NCBI GenBank assembly: GCA_916048095.2
Contig: OU696585.1
Span: 4,836,145-4,900,144, forward strand
Direction: 5' to 3'
Origin: Sacculina carcini
Lineage: Eukaryota; Arthropoda; Thecostraca; Sacculinidae
DNA: 64,000 nt
The notes beneath the pieces are model-generated. The model was not told the DNA's origin. It ran no database searches and saw nothing but the letters and a program-made list of their open reading frames with translations. Positions 21,601-33,738 of the stretch are shown here, piece by piece (position 1 is the first letter of the stretch; the number at the start of each line of letters is the position of its first letter). The translations under genes were made by a program, and so were the position numbers.

Positions 21601-23228
21601 CGCCTCCCTCACCGACAGCGGCAGTCGTCTCAAAGAACACCGGATTGGAGTAGCGTCCGAACGAAGCACTATCCGATGTTGGTAGTTTTTGATCGGCGGC
21701 AGTATAGCGTCAACGCTGGTATCGACTTGCCTCACGATTCCCTCGCTCGAATGAATTGTGATACCAAGCGCAGAAATGGCGGATAACCCCAGCAGACCTT
21801 CCAATTACACTGTGTCGATTATAAAGAAATCAGTGGTCGCCACTCGACCTCTGACCGTGACAGTGGCTAGTAGTGTTCCCATCACCTTTAACGATGGGCG
21901 ACCCACGCCGAACAGTCGAACGTCTGTCGGCGTTAAATCCGTGCCCTTGAAATGGCTTCTCGCCAGAGGTAGGCTGAGGACCGAAACACTTGCCCCCGTA
22001 TCGACTTACAGCCTGACTTCGGCCGTCCTGCCAGAGCTGATTGTGATGGTCGCGTCACACTCCAGCTTGCGGGGCTTCTCGGTGTCGCTGTATGCGAGAA
22101 TGATGACGCCTCGAACCGGCTTGGAGCGCTGAATTGACTTAGGTTTGTCTGTTGAGCGGCAGACAGTTGCCCAGTGGCATTGTCGTCCGCACTTGTGCAC
22201 GCTGAGTTTCTCGCCGGACAGAACTGAGATCTCGGCGCGTCGTGCTGTCGACCGCAGTGTGTGCACTTGCTCGACGACGGTTGTTTTGCTAGTGGATGTA
22301 TCTGCCTTTTGGCGTATGCTCGTGTGGCGTTGATGTTCGCGGAAGATTGGTCAGAGTCGGCAGCGTGGTGTGGCGCAGTCATTTTGGCCGACTGTTGTCG
22401 CGAAACTTCAAAGGCTTCGGCCGTGGCGAGCAGTGAAGCGAGCGTAAGGCTGGCGTCCTGGAGGAATCGCACGTGGATAGTCGTTCCGACTACTTGGTCC
22501 CGGATCATTTCGTCGGTTAACGCACCGAACCTGCCGTTTTTCCGACAGGCTGCGTAAGACCGACACAAACTCAGCAGTAGTCTCTGATGGAAGTTGGCGT
22601 CGCTGACGGAACGTGAACCTTTCGGGGATCACGCTGACTTTGGGAGAGTAGAATTCGCTGAGTAGCCTCATCACCCGATCGTACTCCGTCTCGCCCTCGA
22701 CTTTGGGTTAAGGTGGCAGCGCAAGGAACGCCATTTGTGCCTCAGCACCTACGCAGTGCAACATCACAGCTCTCCGGCGACCATCGGAGAATGACTCACC
22801 GTATATCGCGGTCATATAATTCTCAAACCCAAACCTCCATTCAGCCCAGCTTACATTTGGTTTACCCGGTTTGTTGAGAAATGGTACAGGTGATGTTACA
22901 CTGCCAATGGTGTAGCGAATTAATTACTTAATGGCTTATCCGAATGAAAACGGAAAAAACTCGTCGCTAAATATTTGTAGTGTCTGCGTACGACCAATAG
23001 CAAACAACTATAATAAATCACTCTCAAAAAACAAATATAGAACGCGACCGACCAAACCTAAGTGACCTAAATCAAGTTAACTACCTGACTCCACAAATAC
23101 TTACCACTAAGCCCCCGGCAACGAACAATACCAATACAATGACACAACAGTCGGGAGTATGATTCGCAACCGCGCAAGGTTGCCAATGGTTTCATTTACG
23201 CATTTGGCGAAAACCATAGGACACTACA
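18697..23228 (-). mobile_element. Ty3/gypsy (CsRn1-like) element with both LTRs
   Basis: A fossil LTR retrotransposon on the minus strand. The LTRs are 22976-23228 (5') and 18697-18958 (3'). Each starts tgtagtgtc and ends gacactaca on the plus strand. They differ by several percent plus small gaps, so this insertion is older than the Mag-like one at 13057-18471. A tcat repeat abuts both ends (4-bp target duplication), and the 2A-LINE coding reads GIIITL across the site. Parts in minus order: gag about 22900-22000 (one zinc-knuckle motif), then protease, reverse transcriptase about 21800-20850, RNase H about 20727-20400, integrase about 20200-19560 and a C-terminal tail to 19118. The copy is broken in several places. 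Confidence 0.85.
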
Positions 23229-24217
23229 TCATCACACTACACAAGCAAGGCACAGATCCCACGTTACGTTCTTCACATCGTCCAATCACAATGCTCTGCA
23301 TACCATCAAAAATCACAGAACGCCTTACACTCAAACTCATCACATCACAAATCCCACTCACAATCACAACACGGTTCCAGATCACTGCACTCTACAATCA
23401 CACCGATCACAAAACTCGCACAGACCATGATGGATAACATAAACACAACAAAACCAACACACCGAACACTACTCATAACACTCGACACCAGCAAATCCTT
23501 CAACAGAGTTCCACGTCCCACTCTCACAAACAAAATACTAAACACCACACTTAACAACAACACAAAGAGATGGTTGACCAACTTCCTCACTGGCAGATGC
23601 GCCCATGTGAGGTACAACGGACAATCTCACACACGCAACATAACAAACGGAGTCCCTCAGGGCTTCGTTTTAGCACCAACACTGTTCAATCTACACCTAC
23701 ACGACATGCCAGCACCCAACACTCCATCCATACAGATATCATCATATGCAGACAACATCACAATCACAAGTACACATAGACACGCCGACATAGCAGTGCA
23801 CACACTACCACCATATACCAACACACTTCAGCAATGGTTCCCCACAAACAAACTGAACATTGCACCTGCCAAATCCACAGTCACACGCATCACCAACTGG
23901 ACATCCGAACACAACTACACACCATAAATCACTATCAACAACACGATCATCCCACACACACACACACACACACCAAAAGTACTAGGCATCACAGGACACA
24001 CACCTCTCATTCAGACAACACATCACCAACATCAAAACCAAAGTCACCCTACGCCTCAGCACACTGAACGCACTCTCACACACAAGTTTCGGACGCAACA
24101 AAGATACCACAACCACCATATACAAACACTACATCAGATCCGCGATTGATGTGCCGGCCCCGCATGGGCTAGCAATCTCGCAACACGCCACACAAACACA
24201 AACACAATCAATGAAAA
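23229..24217 (+). pseudogene. 2A-LINE reverse transcriptase segment
   Basis: The LINE resumes directly after the gypsy LTR. It encodes IITLHKQGTDPT, the finger-palm block TMLCIPSKITERL, the first catalytic Asp region (ITLDTSKSFNRVPRPT), RWLTNFLTGR, the NGVPQGFVLAPTLFN motif and the catalytic box as SYADNITIT. The usual second Asp of YADD is Asn here. It continues to a KVLGITGH-like block near 23985 and a thumb-like region to about 24210. The preceding piece, 18472-18696, carries the upstream GPNGISNIHLKHLGPQGI block. Frame breaks are present. Confidence 0.75.
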
Positions 24218-27200
24218 TTACATGCAAGCAATGATCCTCGACATAAATATTCCTTCTTCCAAAAATATCTTAATAGGTTCAGTTTATCGTTCTCCTTCCT
24301 TTGAATCATCACTATTTATCGACCAATTCAATCAAACGATGGACAGTATTTCAATACTAAATCGTAGATGCTATATTGGGGGCGACTTTAACATTGACCT
24401 TTCCTCCAACAGACATTCGGATTTTGTTGATTTTATACATAGCCATGGATTTTTCCCCTGCATATCACGTCCCACGCGTGTTACATCATCATCTGTTAGC
24501 CTAATTGACAACATCTTCTCGAATGACCTGGGTACACTCTCATCAGGAATTTTATTAAGCACCATTAGCGACCATCTGCCAACATATTGCTCTCTTCATT
24601 TAGACATACCCAAACAGAATTGTTCGAGATTATATATTCAACGATTTGATTTCTCTCAGATCAACAATTTTAAACTTGATTTATTCTCCAACTTACTGGA
24701 TGTGTTGCATATATTTGATCCGGAGACTTGTGCTAGTCGTTTCACTGAAATATGTGACATCACAATTAATATGTACACCAAGGCCTACAAATGCCTGCGC
24801 AAGTCTCCCGTACAGCCCTGGTTGTCTTGAAAAAATAAACCAAAAGGGCTTCTTGAGCTTACGAGCTTCTTGAAAAAATTACCCAAAAGAACCGACTACA
24901 TAAACAATGTCTGAAGGACCGTTCTATTGAGAACGACAAAGAGTTCAAATATTTCAGGAATTCTTTGAATAATGCTCTTAAGCGAGCTAAACGATCATAT
25001 TTCGCCCACCGACTATTGAAAAACAGGAGTCATTCGAGAAGATTGTGGGACGTGATGCTTTCAGCAATAAATATAGCTAGAACTACGAAATTGCCTTCCA
25101 CATTTCATGACGGAAATCGTGAATTATCTGATCCCTTGTGTATCGCCCAAAAATTCAACGATTTCTTCGCATCCATCGCAACTCAGTTAACGAAAGATTT
25201 ACCTACAAACAGTACAGACCCGTTAACTTACACCAGAAAGATGAACTTTCAAAATCAAACGGAAATACCGCTGAACGTAGTCGACTATCATCAGGTACTT
25301 TCCTTCATATCTGAGTTGAACATTGTTGGATCTGGTCATGACCTCTTGAATACTAGAATTCTCAAAATTGTAGCACCCTCCATTGTTCACGTAATTACTC
25401 ACGTTCTTAACACTTGTCTTAACAAGTCGATATTTCCCAGTATTTTCAAGCTCGTCATTGTTGTTCCTATATATAAACAAGGGGACCCAACAGTGTTCAA
25501 CAACTATCATCCTATTAGTTTACTTCCTGTTATGTCCAAATTACTTGAAAAAGCTATTTATTATCAATTCTATGCAGGCTACATTGAGAGATGCTATATT
25601 GCTGATCGCCAATTTGGATTTCTCAAAAGTCACTCCACATATATGCCTCTTTCACTGCTTTCCAATTTCGTTATTTCCAGCAGGGCAAGTAAACATTGCG
25701 CTGCTGGAGTGTTTTTAGATCTTAAAAAGGCGTTTGATCTCGTTGATCATAATATCCTAATTAAGAAACTACAATATTACAGCCTTTCTATTCCTTTTAT
25801 TAACATTTTGCAATCCTTCTTGGCAAACAGGTATCAGTGTGTAAGATATAATGATGTCCTCTACAGCAGCGCAATGATGGAAATTGGAGTTCCACAGGGA
25901 TCAATCTTAGGTCCCATAATATTCCTTGTCTACATCAATGATATTGTCTGTGTTTCAACTGATGTAGAATATCTTCTTTTTGCTGATGATACCGTTTTAT
26001 TGCTCGCTTCTCCAGATATCTATACTCTAGAATTAAAAATCAATCACAATCTTTTTTTAATATCTCATTGACATATTTCGAATCGTTTAGTCTTGAACAC
26101 ATCGAAAACAGTATATCAACTTTATAATTGGACCCCAAGCGCACACAACATGAAAATTTCGATACATTCCTCTGAAATAGCACGCTGCAATTCAGTCAAA
26201 TATTTGGGCGTCATAATCGATGAAGACTTTAAATTTTCTGCTCATAAAGCCAACGTTTGTAAAATTGTGTCGAGGAACATTGGCATGATCTCCAAAGTTA
26301 AACTATTTTTCCAACTTATGCTCTACTTTTACTTTATAACGCACTGGTCTTACCACATCTTTCTTACTGTTTATCAATTTGGGGCCTGGGGTATTCAACG
26401 TCATTTGATCGGCTTAGGGTTCTTCAAAAAAGATCAATCAGGGTAATTTCAAATTCTCATTATCTGGCCCACACCTCTCCCATCTTTCGCTCACTAAATA
26501 TCTACAAATTTGACAATTTAGTTAAGTATCATCTTCTTCTAATTCTTTATCAATTCTTGCAGTGCAAATTACCTCCATTGATCCAGAACAAATTTATCTT
26601 ACACATCAAAAAAGCAAATACAAGGAATATACAGCATTTTACCCAGCCCACATTTTCTCACAATTTCGAAATGAATTCACTCTTTGTAAAAGCTCCAATA
26701 GTTTGGAACACGGTGCTATCCCCACTAGTTAAAAATCTTTCTGATCTCCCTAATAAAATTCGTCAATTCAAAGTCATGACTAAAAAAGTCTTACAGGAGG
26801 ATTACTAAAATTATCCACATAGTTATTCTTCATATTTAATGTTTTATTTTCGTTTGTCTTATTTTCGTGTATTTTATTTTAATTTCCTTTCTATTTCGTC
26901 TTAGTAGATATATTTTTGTTGTTAAAATGAGGAAGTATGGGTGATTGAGACAGGGCAATTGCCCTTACGTCACCCGTGCTTCGGAATTTGCATTTATATT
27001 CAATGTCTTTTGTTCACTTGTTCTTTCTTCCTTGGCTTCATTGTTTCGCATTGCATGTTTTTATTTAAATATACATTAAATGTTGCTTAAAAATTAAAAT
27101 GAATAAAGCACCCCAACACGCATGCACACATGTCATATGATCGACCTAGCAATGTTATTTTGTTAAGTGAAACCGTTATGTGGTGATGTTTGGCTATAGT

Positions 27201-27369
27201 TTTGTGTTTATATATGATTGATATAATGACCGTCATTGCATAATCATACAGTGTCGTTTATTTAATTATTTAAGTCTCTATTTTGTTAAAATTGTGTCAT
27301 GCGCTTGTGTGCCATGTGCTTGTGTTTTATGCTTTCTGTGTCTGATTTTGGGCAATAAACATGTCTGTG
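24218..27369 (+). mobile_element. 5'-truncated CR1/Jockey-type LINE
   Basis: Inserted in the 2A-LINE; tgaaaa occurs at both edges (24212-24217 and 27370-27375). It starts within the endonuclease (GSVYRSPSFESS, GGDFNIDL, ISDHLPTYC; 24222-24830). Reverse transcriptase occupies 24965-26071, with KLLEKAIYYQF, GVFLDLKKAFDLVDH, GVPQGSILGPIIFLVYINDI and the catalytic LFADDTVL. It continues through KYLGVIIDEDFKF (about 26195) and a C-terminal block ending QFKVMTKKVLQEDY at 26806. The coding sequence is split among several frames, so it is dead, though the catalytic motifs are preserved. About 26810-27369 is the 3' untranslated part, with a small hairpin (gggcaattgccc) near 26955. The last 250 bp may belong to another element. 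Confidence 0.8.
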
Positions 27370-27375
27370 TGAAAA

Positions 27376-27976
27376 AAACACTGTACTCAGAACCATCACA
27401 GGATGTACAGTCACCACACCAGTAGACCACCTCCATCACGAAACAAAAATCATCAAACTGACACACCACCTAGACATGATAGACACACAAACACTCACAG
27501 CAGCAGTCACCAACACAGCACATCCACTACATCACCTCACAACACAAGAAAACACAAACAGAAACAGAAAAACAACACCAAGCACACTTTACCACAGACA
27601 AATTTTCACATCACTTCCACCAGCTCCCTCACGCACATCAATCAAGAAACACATACATACAGATATCGCACGGAAAGCTATACACTCACTACAACACAAT
27701 ACACTCCTACAAAGACACCCACCGGACATACATAAATCAGAAAACACACTCACACGCGAAAACATGGTGCATCTGGCCAGGTTGAGATGTAGTCATCATC
27801 CTGCCCTTCTGTCCTATCAGAAAAGACTGAATAACTCAATCGATGACACCTGTCCAGATTGCAATTCAGCACCACACACCATCACACACATTATGGAACA
27901 CTGCACAGCACACACAACTCAGACGTCAACACAAAATTAAATCCACAAAGGACCTGAGGAACAACCCGGTCTGTGT
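27376..27976 (+). pseudogene. 2A-LINE C-terminal region
   Basis: The LINE resumes with TVLRTITGCTVTTP and HHETKIIKLTHHLDM. It then runs through RLRCSHHPALLSYQKRLN to the zinc-like block CPDCNSAPHTITHIMEHC near 27855-27905, and on to KSTKDLRNNPVC at the edge of the hAT-like insertion. After that insertion it resumes at 29438 (VSFLRSSSLLGQTT) and stops near 29484. Confidence 0.75.
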
Positions 27977-29429
27977 AGTGATGCAAAAACACTCTTTTTA
28001 TGTTTTTTTTATTTTTATGTTTTTTAGAATTAGCCCCAATTGTCATCGGATATTGGATTTTAGTGCATATATACGAGTTTAATTGACGTTTTGTACATCC
28101 TTAAGTGTCTTATTTAAAAGATAATTTGATAATAGTATAAAAAACAAAAATATATATTAATAAATATCCCAGGAGACTGTTTGAAAGTGCCTCCGAGTCC
28201 GGTGGATTAGGTTATTTTCATTGATAAAACCCATGTTTTTAAATATGGGTTTAATGATGTGGATATTTGAAATAATTTGTCAGCAGAACAAAACAAATTC
28301 ATTGAGTAATCATGTTTTTATAAAGAAACCATGTTTTTTATATGAAAAAATGCAATGATGCTTTTCAAACAAATGATGCTTGGTTTTAAACTCGTTTTAT
28401 GTACAGATTCAGAAAATGTTGACAGCAGAACAAGACAAGTTAATTGGTTGGTCAAGTGTTTTTTTGACAAACGTTCATTTAAACTAACGTTTTTTAATGA
28501 AACAATGTTTTCTAAAACAGTATCTATGTAAGATGCTGGTATAAGCGGCTGGTTAAACCACTTGATTTAAACTGTTTTTTAAACAATGTTTTTTTTTCAA
28601 AATAATATTTGTTGAAAAACCGTTTTCGTAGATGTAGAGATTTTGAAAAAAATTGGCGGCAGATCAAGGAAAGTTGAACCAAATTAATTGGTTTTTTATT
28701 AGTAACCTGTTTTTAGAACTGGTTTTATGGATGATGGTTTCTTTGATGTAGTTATTTGTGTTCAAATACCTTTTTGTACATTAAATATATTTCCTCAGTC
28801 GTTTTTTTCCAACACGAGAATATTGCCCGTTTTTTGGTAAGGATTGCCACTCTGATTAATGCGACCCGCTTTTATTCGTAGTCTCATTAGGGACACTAAG
28901 TTTGTGTGCATATTTGTAGTATTTGTGTAAATATTTGCAGTGTTTGTACTTTTATATCTGCAAATAATTGATCTGCTGAATGAAATGATGAAACTTATTA
29001 TAATCAATGTAGTTCATTTCTGGTAGGAAAAAGGTAATATATAAAAAATAATAAATTATGCCACCTGTTTTTTTAAAACAGTTTCAGATTTTAGCATAAA
29101 AACGGTTCTAGAACCCTGCTTTCTTACACAATGATTAACTCAATAATTGAATGCAAAACTGTAGTGTACATAGAAGTGCCGCACAGTACCGTGCAAACAG
29201 TGATATTAGGGCTTTCAGACACAATATAACAATAATATTGTGCATATTTAATGATAATTCTATTTGATAGGGTCACTAATAGCATGAATAACTAATGTGT
29301 TGGAATTTTTTTTAACATCCCAAATAAATCATTTCCATAATATGAATTCTTTGCATGAATCTTAAAAACAACGGTTTTTTTTGGTCGAGGTTTTTTTGGC
29401 AAAAAAAGGTTTTTTAGGTCGCATCTCTA
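27977..29429. mobile_element. 1.45-kb non-autonomous hAT-like element
   Basis: Flanked by a perfect 8-bp duplication, ggtctgtg (27969-27976 and 29430-29437). The ends are short inverted repeats, tagtgatgc and gcatctcta. The interior is AT-rich with no coding capacity. It holds three degenerate repeat units that include a gacagcagaacaagacaa-like word (near 28280, 28420 and 28660) and many aaaacRgttttt words. Its removal restores the 2A-LINE C-terminal coding sequence across the joint. Confidence 0.8.
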
Positions 29430-29599
29430 GGTCTGTGTCGTGTCTTTTCTCAGGAGCTCGAGCTTGCTCGGCCAGACAACCTGAGGAACAACAACAACCA
29501 CAATGACTGTCAGAAACTGTCAGAATGATGCAAATTTTTTGTGTGTGCGTGCATGTGTTTGAGTGAGTGTGTGTATGTAAACATATGTGTATTGCTCAC

Positions 29600-29712
29600 G
29601 ATATCTGAAGTCACGTGGTTTGTAACGGCAATAACGCACGTGTTCGTCCAAATTGCCCATTTCAACTATTTGCTTACATCCTCGCTCGTGGAATTCACAC
29701 TTAATCTTCACC
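29600..29712 (-). CDS. RNF41: RNF41/NRDP1-like E3 ligase, exon 3
   Basis: Acceptor cag at 29715-29713 and donor gtgagc at 29599-29594. The 113-nt exon joins the CG left by exon 2 to encode R-VKIKCEFHERGCKQIVE, MGNLDEHVRYCRYKPRDFRY, and ends in phase 1. This is the TRAF-type or SIAH-like zinc segment that follows the RING in RNF41 (human: KLQIACDNAVFGC..., DNLMSHLSDCEHNP); the Cys and His spacing matches. A CA run (29716-29747) lies just upstream in the intron. The next exon, which should complete the zinc region and the USP8-binding C-terminus, was not found to the left. It may lie outside the window. Confidence 0.75.
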
Positions 29713-29737
<25 letters not shown>

Positions 29738-29748
<11 letters not shown>

Positions 29749-30350
29749 TAGTGGAATAGTTTAGACAGCGGAACAGTAAAAACGAGAGCAATTCAACCGT
29801 TCAAGGAGAACCTAGATACATCATGATTTGGAGACGGGACAGCTCGAGCACAAGCCCATTTCCCGTAATGCACAAATAGGTGAGCACATACATGCACATA
29901 CACACATAAATCTAATGCGGATATACCGCCCTGCTGCTGCAAATTATACACTTCTGAATAATGCCAGAAATGTTTGAATAAAAGTCGATAAAATCAAATT
30001 GCCTAGAACAGTGGTTCGGAAACTGTGAGGAATTCCCCACCTATGGAGAATGGAGGGTGTAATGTCATGTGTTCGGCTAGAGGCGTACAGTGAGTGACAT
30101 GCTACGTGATAATACTGAGCGCAGTGTTTGACATGGGTTGCTACTGACCGTACACGGTCGACAAGTGTGGGTGTAACCGTACGGTGTTTGGTTGTTCGAT
30201 GTTAGAGGTTCGAGATTCTGCGTTGTGGGTGCGTGCTGTGAGCTTGTGTTAATATATCTTGTGGGTTAGAGCATGTCTCCCTTCTGCGATAATTCATGCG
30301 TGCGTGCGGGCACTACAAAGGGGTTGCCAAGTGGGTAACAAAAATATATA
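29738..30350. other. RNF41-like intron 2, left end; possible hAT terminus
   Basis: No gene is seen. At 30009 cagtggttcggaaactgtg resembles the start of many hAT elements. No matching right end or 8-bp duplication was found nearby, so it is only a possible relic. Confidence 0.3.
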
Positions 30351-30573
30351 CAGTAATCCCTCCTACTTCGCGGCTTCGCTGCATCGCGGGTTTTCAAAAC
30401 TAAATGAATGATTTTATCGCAGAAATTTAATCATTTCACGAGGTTTCGCGGCCACTTGAGTTACTTCATTTTCCTTTAATAATGATAGCTTAGGTTTAAA
30501 AGTCGTTTTTAGTCGATTAAAAAGTCGCAGCATACTTCCAAAAAATAAAATTTATATTTCGCGGGTGGGTCTG

Positions 30574-30626
<53 letters not shown>
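30351..30626. mobile_element. pogo/Tigger-like fragment running into (TA)n
   Basis: Starts tacagtaatccctcctact followed by tcgcgg words, as pogo/Tigger-type MITEs do, and reaches tttcgcgggtgggtctgg at 30556-30575. A (TA)n run at 30576-30626 replaces the expected end. The last 50 bp before the run (from 30527) and the run itself occur in inverse orientation at 33690-33785. Confidence 0.6.
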
Positions 30627-30633
<7 letters not shown>

Positions 30634-32450
30634 TATAAACGGTGACACCGAGCTTGGTTGTTGTATAAGTGTATTGCGTCAGCAGTTGTGCATTGACTCC
30701 CTCGCTCTGCTCCGTTCTGTACAATAACTCATCTGCTCTTTGGCCTGGCACTATCGCGTTTCATGAATGTACAGTGCGCAGTTGTGCCTCTTGGTTAGTT
30801 GGTGTATAGAGTGTCGTGTGACAGCAGCCCATGGAACTTGCATACGTGAGTTGTTTGAATTATTACTCACATTCAACAACGCATGTGTTTAAGATTATCC
30901 ACGTGTGTACATGGTTTATTATTTCAATGTATGTATGGTAACTGTTGTGCTTCTGTTTTAACAATATGTATGTGTTTGCAGAAACGCCATCATTGTGTTC
31001 ATAAATATACAAAGTAACCATTGTTACTCGGCCGTTTGTTCTGGGATCATAAGCATTGTTTATGATGGCGTCAAATGATCCAGAGGAAATCAGAGACAAC
31101 AAATCTGTCATAAGAAAAATCAAAGAAACTGTCATATTGAAAATCGACCCTCTGCAGTCAATTATTTCCTCAGCGACGCAGGCAGCAGTACAAGCTACAC
31201 TTGCGAGCATGCAGTCACCAACTCCTTCGGTTGACAGGCCAAGACGTCCTTCTGCTTTCAGAGGCATGTCACCGGAGCAGTGGAAGTACTTCCTCACAAA
31301 ATGGAACAACTTCAAGACGACAGTGAAAATACCTGCAGACAGAGCACCTGCTGAGCTGCTCGAATGCTGTGATGACAGTCTACAACTCAATGTGCATCGT
31401 GTACTAGGAGAGTCTGTCTACTCTCAAGACGAGTCGACGGTGTTGCACCATATCAAGAGTCTAGCAGTGAAGGAAGTCAGCGTGATAGTGTCTCGTGTCA
31501 ACATGAAACACATGAAACAACTGCAGAACGAGGATGTTCTCATTTTTGCGCGCGTTTGAGAGGTCAAGCTGAGTTGTGCAATTACAATGGCAAATGCTGT
31601 GTTTCAGACTGCGGAGCTGCCGTGTCGTATGCAAGTGAACAAATCAAAGACCAACTGTGCGTCGGTCTCAATGACCCAGAGATACAGCAGCACCTACTTA
31701 TGGCGCACGTCGAGTGCATGAGCTTGAGCGAAACCGTGAAATTTATTGCCGCAAAAGAAGCTGGTCGAACTTCACATCTCGGTCTCTCTCATGTGCAGTC
31801 CACAGAGAACATGAGTCCACCAGAAATAGAACACGCCAAAATATCATCATACAGAAAACTCTCTTCAAGTCAGCCTCCTAGACAACATCGTGCGTCGCCA
31901 TCACACACAGCAGAGCAAGAATGCGGATGGTGTGGACAGAAAGGGCATGGCGTCAGATCCGCACGTGACATCCGTCGAGAAAAATGTCCGGCATTTTATC
32001 ACAAATGTTCGATATGTTCAAAGCAGGGTCACTTTGAACAAAAATGTCTGTCTTCAAAACATGCAAAACGTTCTTCCGACAGTGATGCTATACTGTTGAA
32101 TAACATCGATCTATTGGCGAATATTGAGTCCACCAAATCTCGTAATGGGAAAATCAGACATAAAATCGTACTTCCGCACACAGAGTATGATGAAGGTTGT
32201 GGATGGGCTCAACTTCCGTCAGAAACTGATCCGTCGATCTCAGTGACAGTGGTGACGTGTCCGGAGGCATATGCTGCTTACGAAATTCGGAGTCCAAATA
32301 GTCACTCAACAGTCACTTCAGCCATCGTTGACACCGGAGCTCGCACCACAGTTAGCGGTATGTCCCTGGTGAATGCACTCGGATTAAAGGCGCATGATTT
32401 AATGGCACTTCAACGAAACGGCATTTCATCGGCCACTCAAATACAAGAGA
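30627..32450 (+). mobile_element. Ty3/gypsy gag-protease fragment
   Basis: A fossil fragment. About 31059-31740 encodes a gag-like protein (MASNDPEEIRDN, MSPEQWKYFLTKWNNFK, FIAAKEAGRTSHL). A two-part zinc region follows at about 31920-32050 (CGWCGQKGHG, CSICSKQGHFEQKC), then a protease-like IVDTGARTTVSG near 32325. Pol is absent, because Penelope-like sequence begins at about 32451. The stretch 30627-31050 could be its leader or LTR, but no primer-binding site was recognised. The copy is broken and its clade is uncertain. Confidence 0.65.
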
Positions 32451-33605
32451 TACATCGAAGATATATTTGTAGCTTGGTATGACGACATTGACACCGCAGT
32501 GTTGCTAGCTACCGCCAATTCCATCTCAAATTTTATTGAGTTTACTATTGAGCTGCCGAAGAATGGCAGACTGGCTTTTTTGGACTGCAACATCAGCTAC
32601 AACGGTGAACAATTTGTATCTGAGGTATACATGAAGCCTCACCACAGCGGCTCAATCACATCTTGGATGTCTAATGGTCCAAAAAGTGCTAAGTGTGCAA
32701 TAGCATATGGGGAATTTGTGAGGGCTTCGAGAAGAGCCACTACACCGGCGACACTTCAGACTTCCATTAGGACCATTGAGAACCGATTTAGACAAAATGG
32801 CTACACCGACTGTGATCAAAAGGAGCGAGAACAAAGCAATTAGAGATATCAGAGTAGACAAGCAAGCTGAAAGCAAGGAACACAAATATTTTATCAAACT
32901 ACCGTATCTGGGTGAGAGCAGTCACCGACAATGTTATTCCCTCATCAAGAGAACAGGTCTCCAGGGGAAAATACGGATGTGGTTCGACCCGGGTCGACCA
33001 CTGAAGCGGATTTTCGCTCCACCAAGAGAGCGTTTCAGGTGCACACCACAATGTGATACCTGTGCCACATCCATGAGTCCCGACAGAAAACTATGTTGGA
33101 GGAAAAATGTCATATATAAGATAGTGTGCACGGTATGTGGAAAAATCTACATTGGTGAGACCTCGCGACCAGTACGTGTAAGGATCCTGGAACACTCCAA
33201 CTATAAGCTGGGAGGTCCAATTATAAAGCATTTTATGGAAGAGCATAACAAAATGGAAGTATAGATAAAGTGGACAGTTATACACAGCGGAATATTAGAC
33301 GATGCTACTAGAAGATATGCAGAGGCAGCATACATTCAAGAAAATGACTCCAGCTGCATCATGAACGGCTGCAAAGGAATTGAACTTAATTGCAAATTCT
33401 GATTTAATGGTAATATTCATTGCATGTAATTGTCGATTGTTAGTTTTATATTATTTACTTAAAAGTGTGTCAAAATCATATACGCGTGTCTTAATGTTTA
33501 TATTCATATATATCTACTAAATATGTTGTGTTCTTGGCTCGTCTTTTTTATGTATTTTAAAAAACAGTACTTGATAAAGCCTTGTTGAGGCGAAACGTCG
33601 TACTA
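32451..33605 (+). mobile_element. Penelope-like element, 3' part with GIY-YIG domain
   Basis: About 32452-32500 encodes a reverse transcriptase catalytic block (RRYI.DIFVAWYDDID-like). The C-terminal reverse transcriptase region follows (FIEFTIELPKNGRLAFLDCN, VYMKPHHSGS). At 32776-33264 is the linker plus a GIY-YIG endonuclease: CTPQCDTCATS, VIYKIVCTVCGKIYIGETS, RPVRVRILEH. Penelope-like elements pair these two enzymes. The 5' part is missing, and the copy abuts gypsy gag without a spacer. After the coding end, 33270-33605 holds untranslated sequence and a hammerhead-like motif. The copy is truncated and broken. Confidence 0.8.
33570..33600 (+). ncRNA. Degenerate hammerhead ribozyme motif of a Penelope-like element
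   Basis: The sequence cttgataaagcc, a short loop, ggcgaaacgtcg matches the hammerhead core order CTGATGA, stem II, GAAAC, with gcc pairing ggc. Penelope-like elements are known to carry hammerhead ribozymes in their terminal repeats. Two core positions differ from consensus (TTGATAA), so it is probably inactive. Confidence 0.45.
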
Positions 33606-33686
33606 ATACATAAATAATTGTGCCCGATGAAGTATACTTTTTTCATCATATAACATTACCGGGTGCGTGAGTGCAACTTCTTTATG

Positions 33687-33689
<3 letters not shown>

Positions 33690-33738
<49 letters not shown>

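Larger units (their letters stand above)
9579..29493 (+). mobile_element. Nested host LINE with 2A-like start, split by six insertions
   Basis: A single non-LTR retrotransposon insertion flanked by the 16-bp direct repeat acaaccacaatgactg (9563-9578 and 29494-29509). Its own sequence totals about 3.9 kb: 9579-10977, 12180-12305, 12592-13056, 18472-18696, 23229-24217, 27376-27976 and 29438-29493. In order these encode an N-terminal segment with a 2A-like motif, an apurinic-type endonuclease, reverse transcriptase and a C-terminal zinc-type region ending at a TGA near 29484. Each interruption leaves the LINE coding sequence resumable on its far side, which fixes element boundaries and the order of events. 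The style is Jockey-like (GVPQG.VL.PTLFN, SYADNITI). Coding is Thr/His-rich with very high A+C on this strand. Frames are shifted in several places, so it is inactive. Confidence 0.85.
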
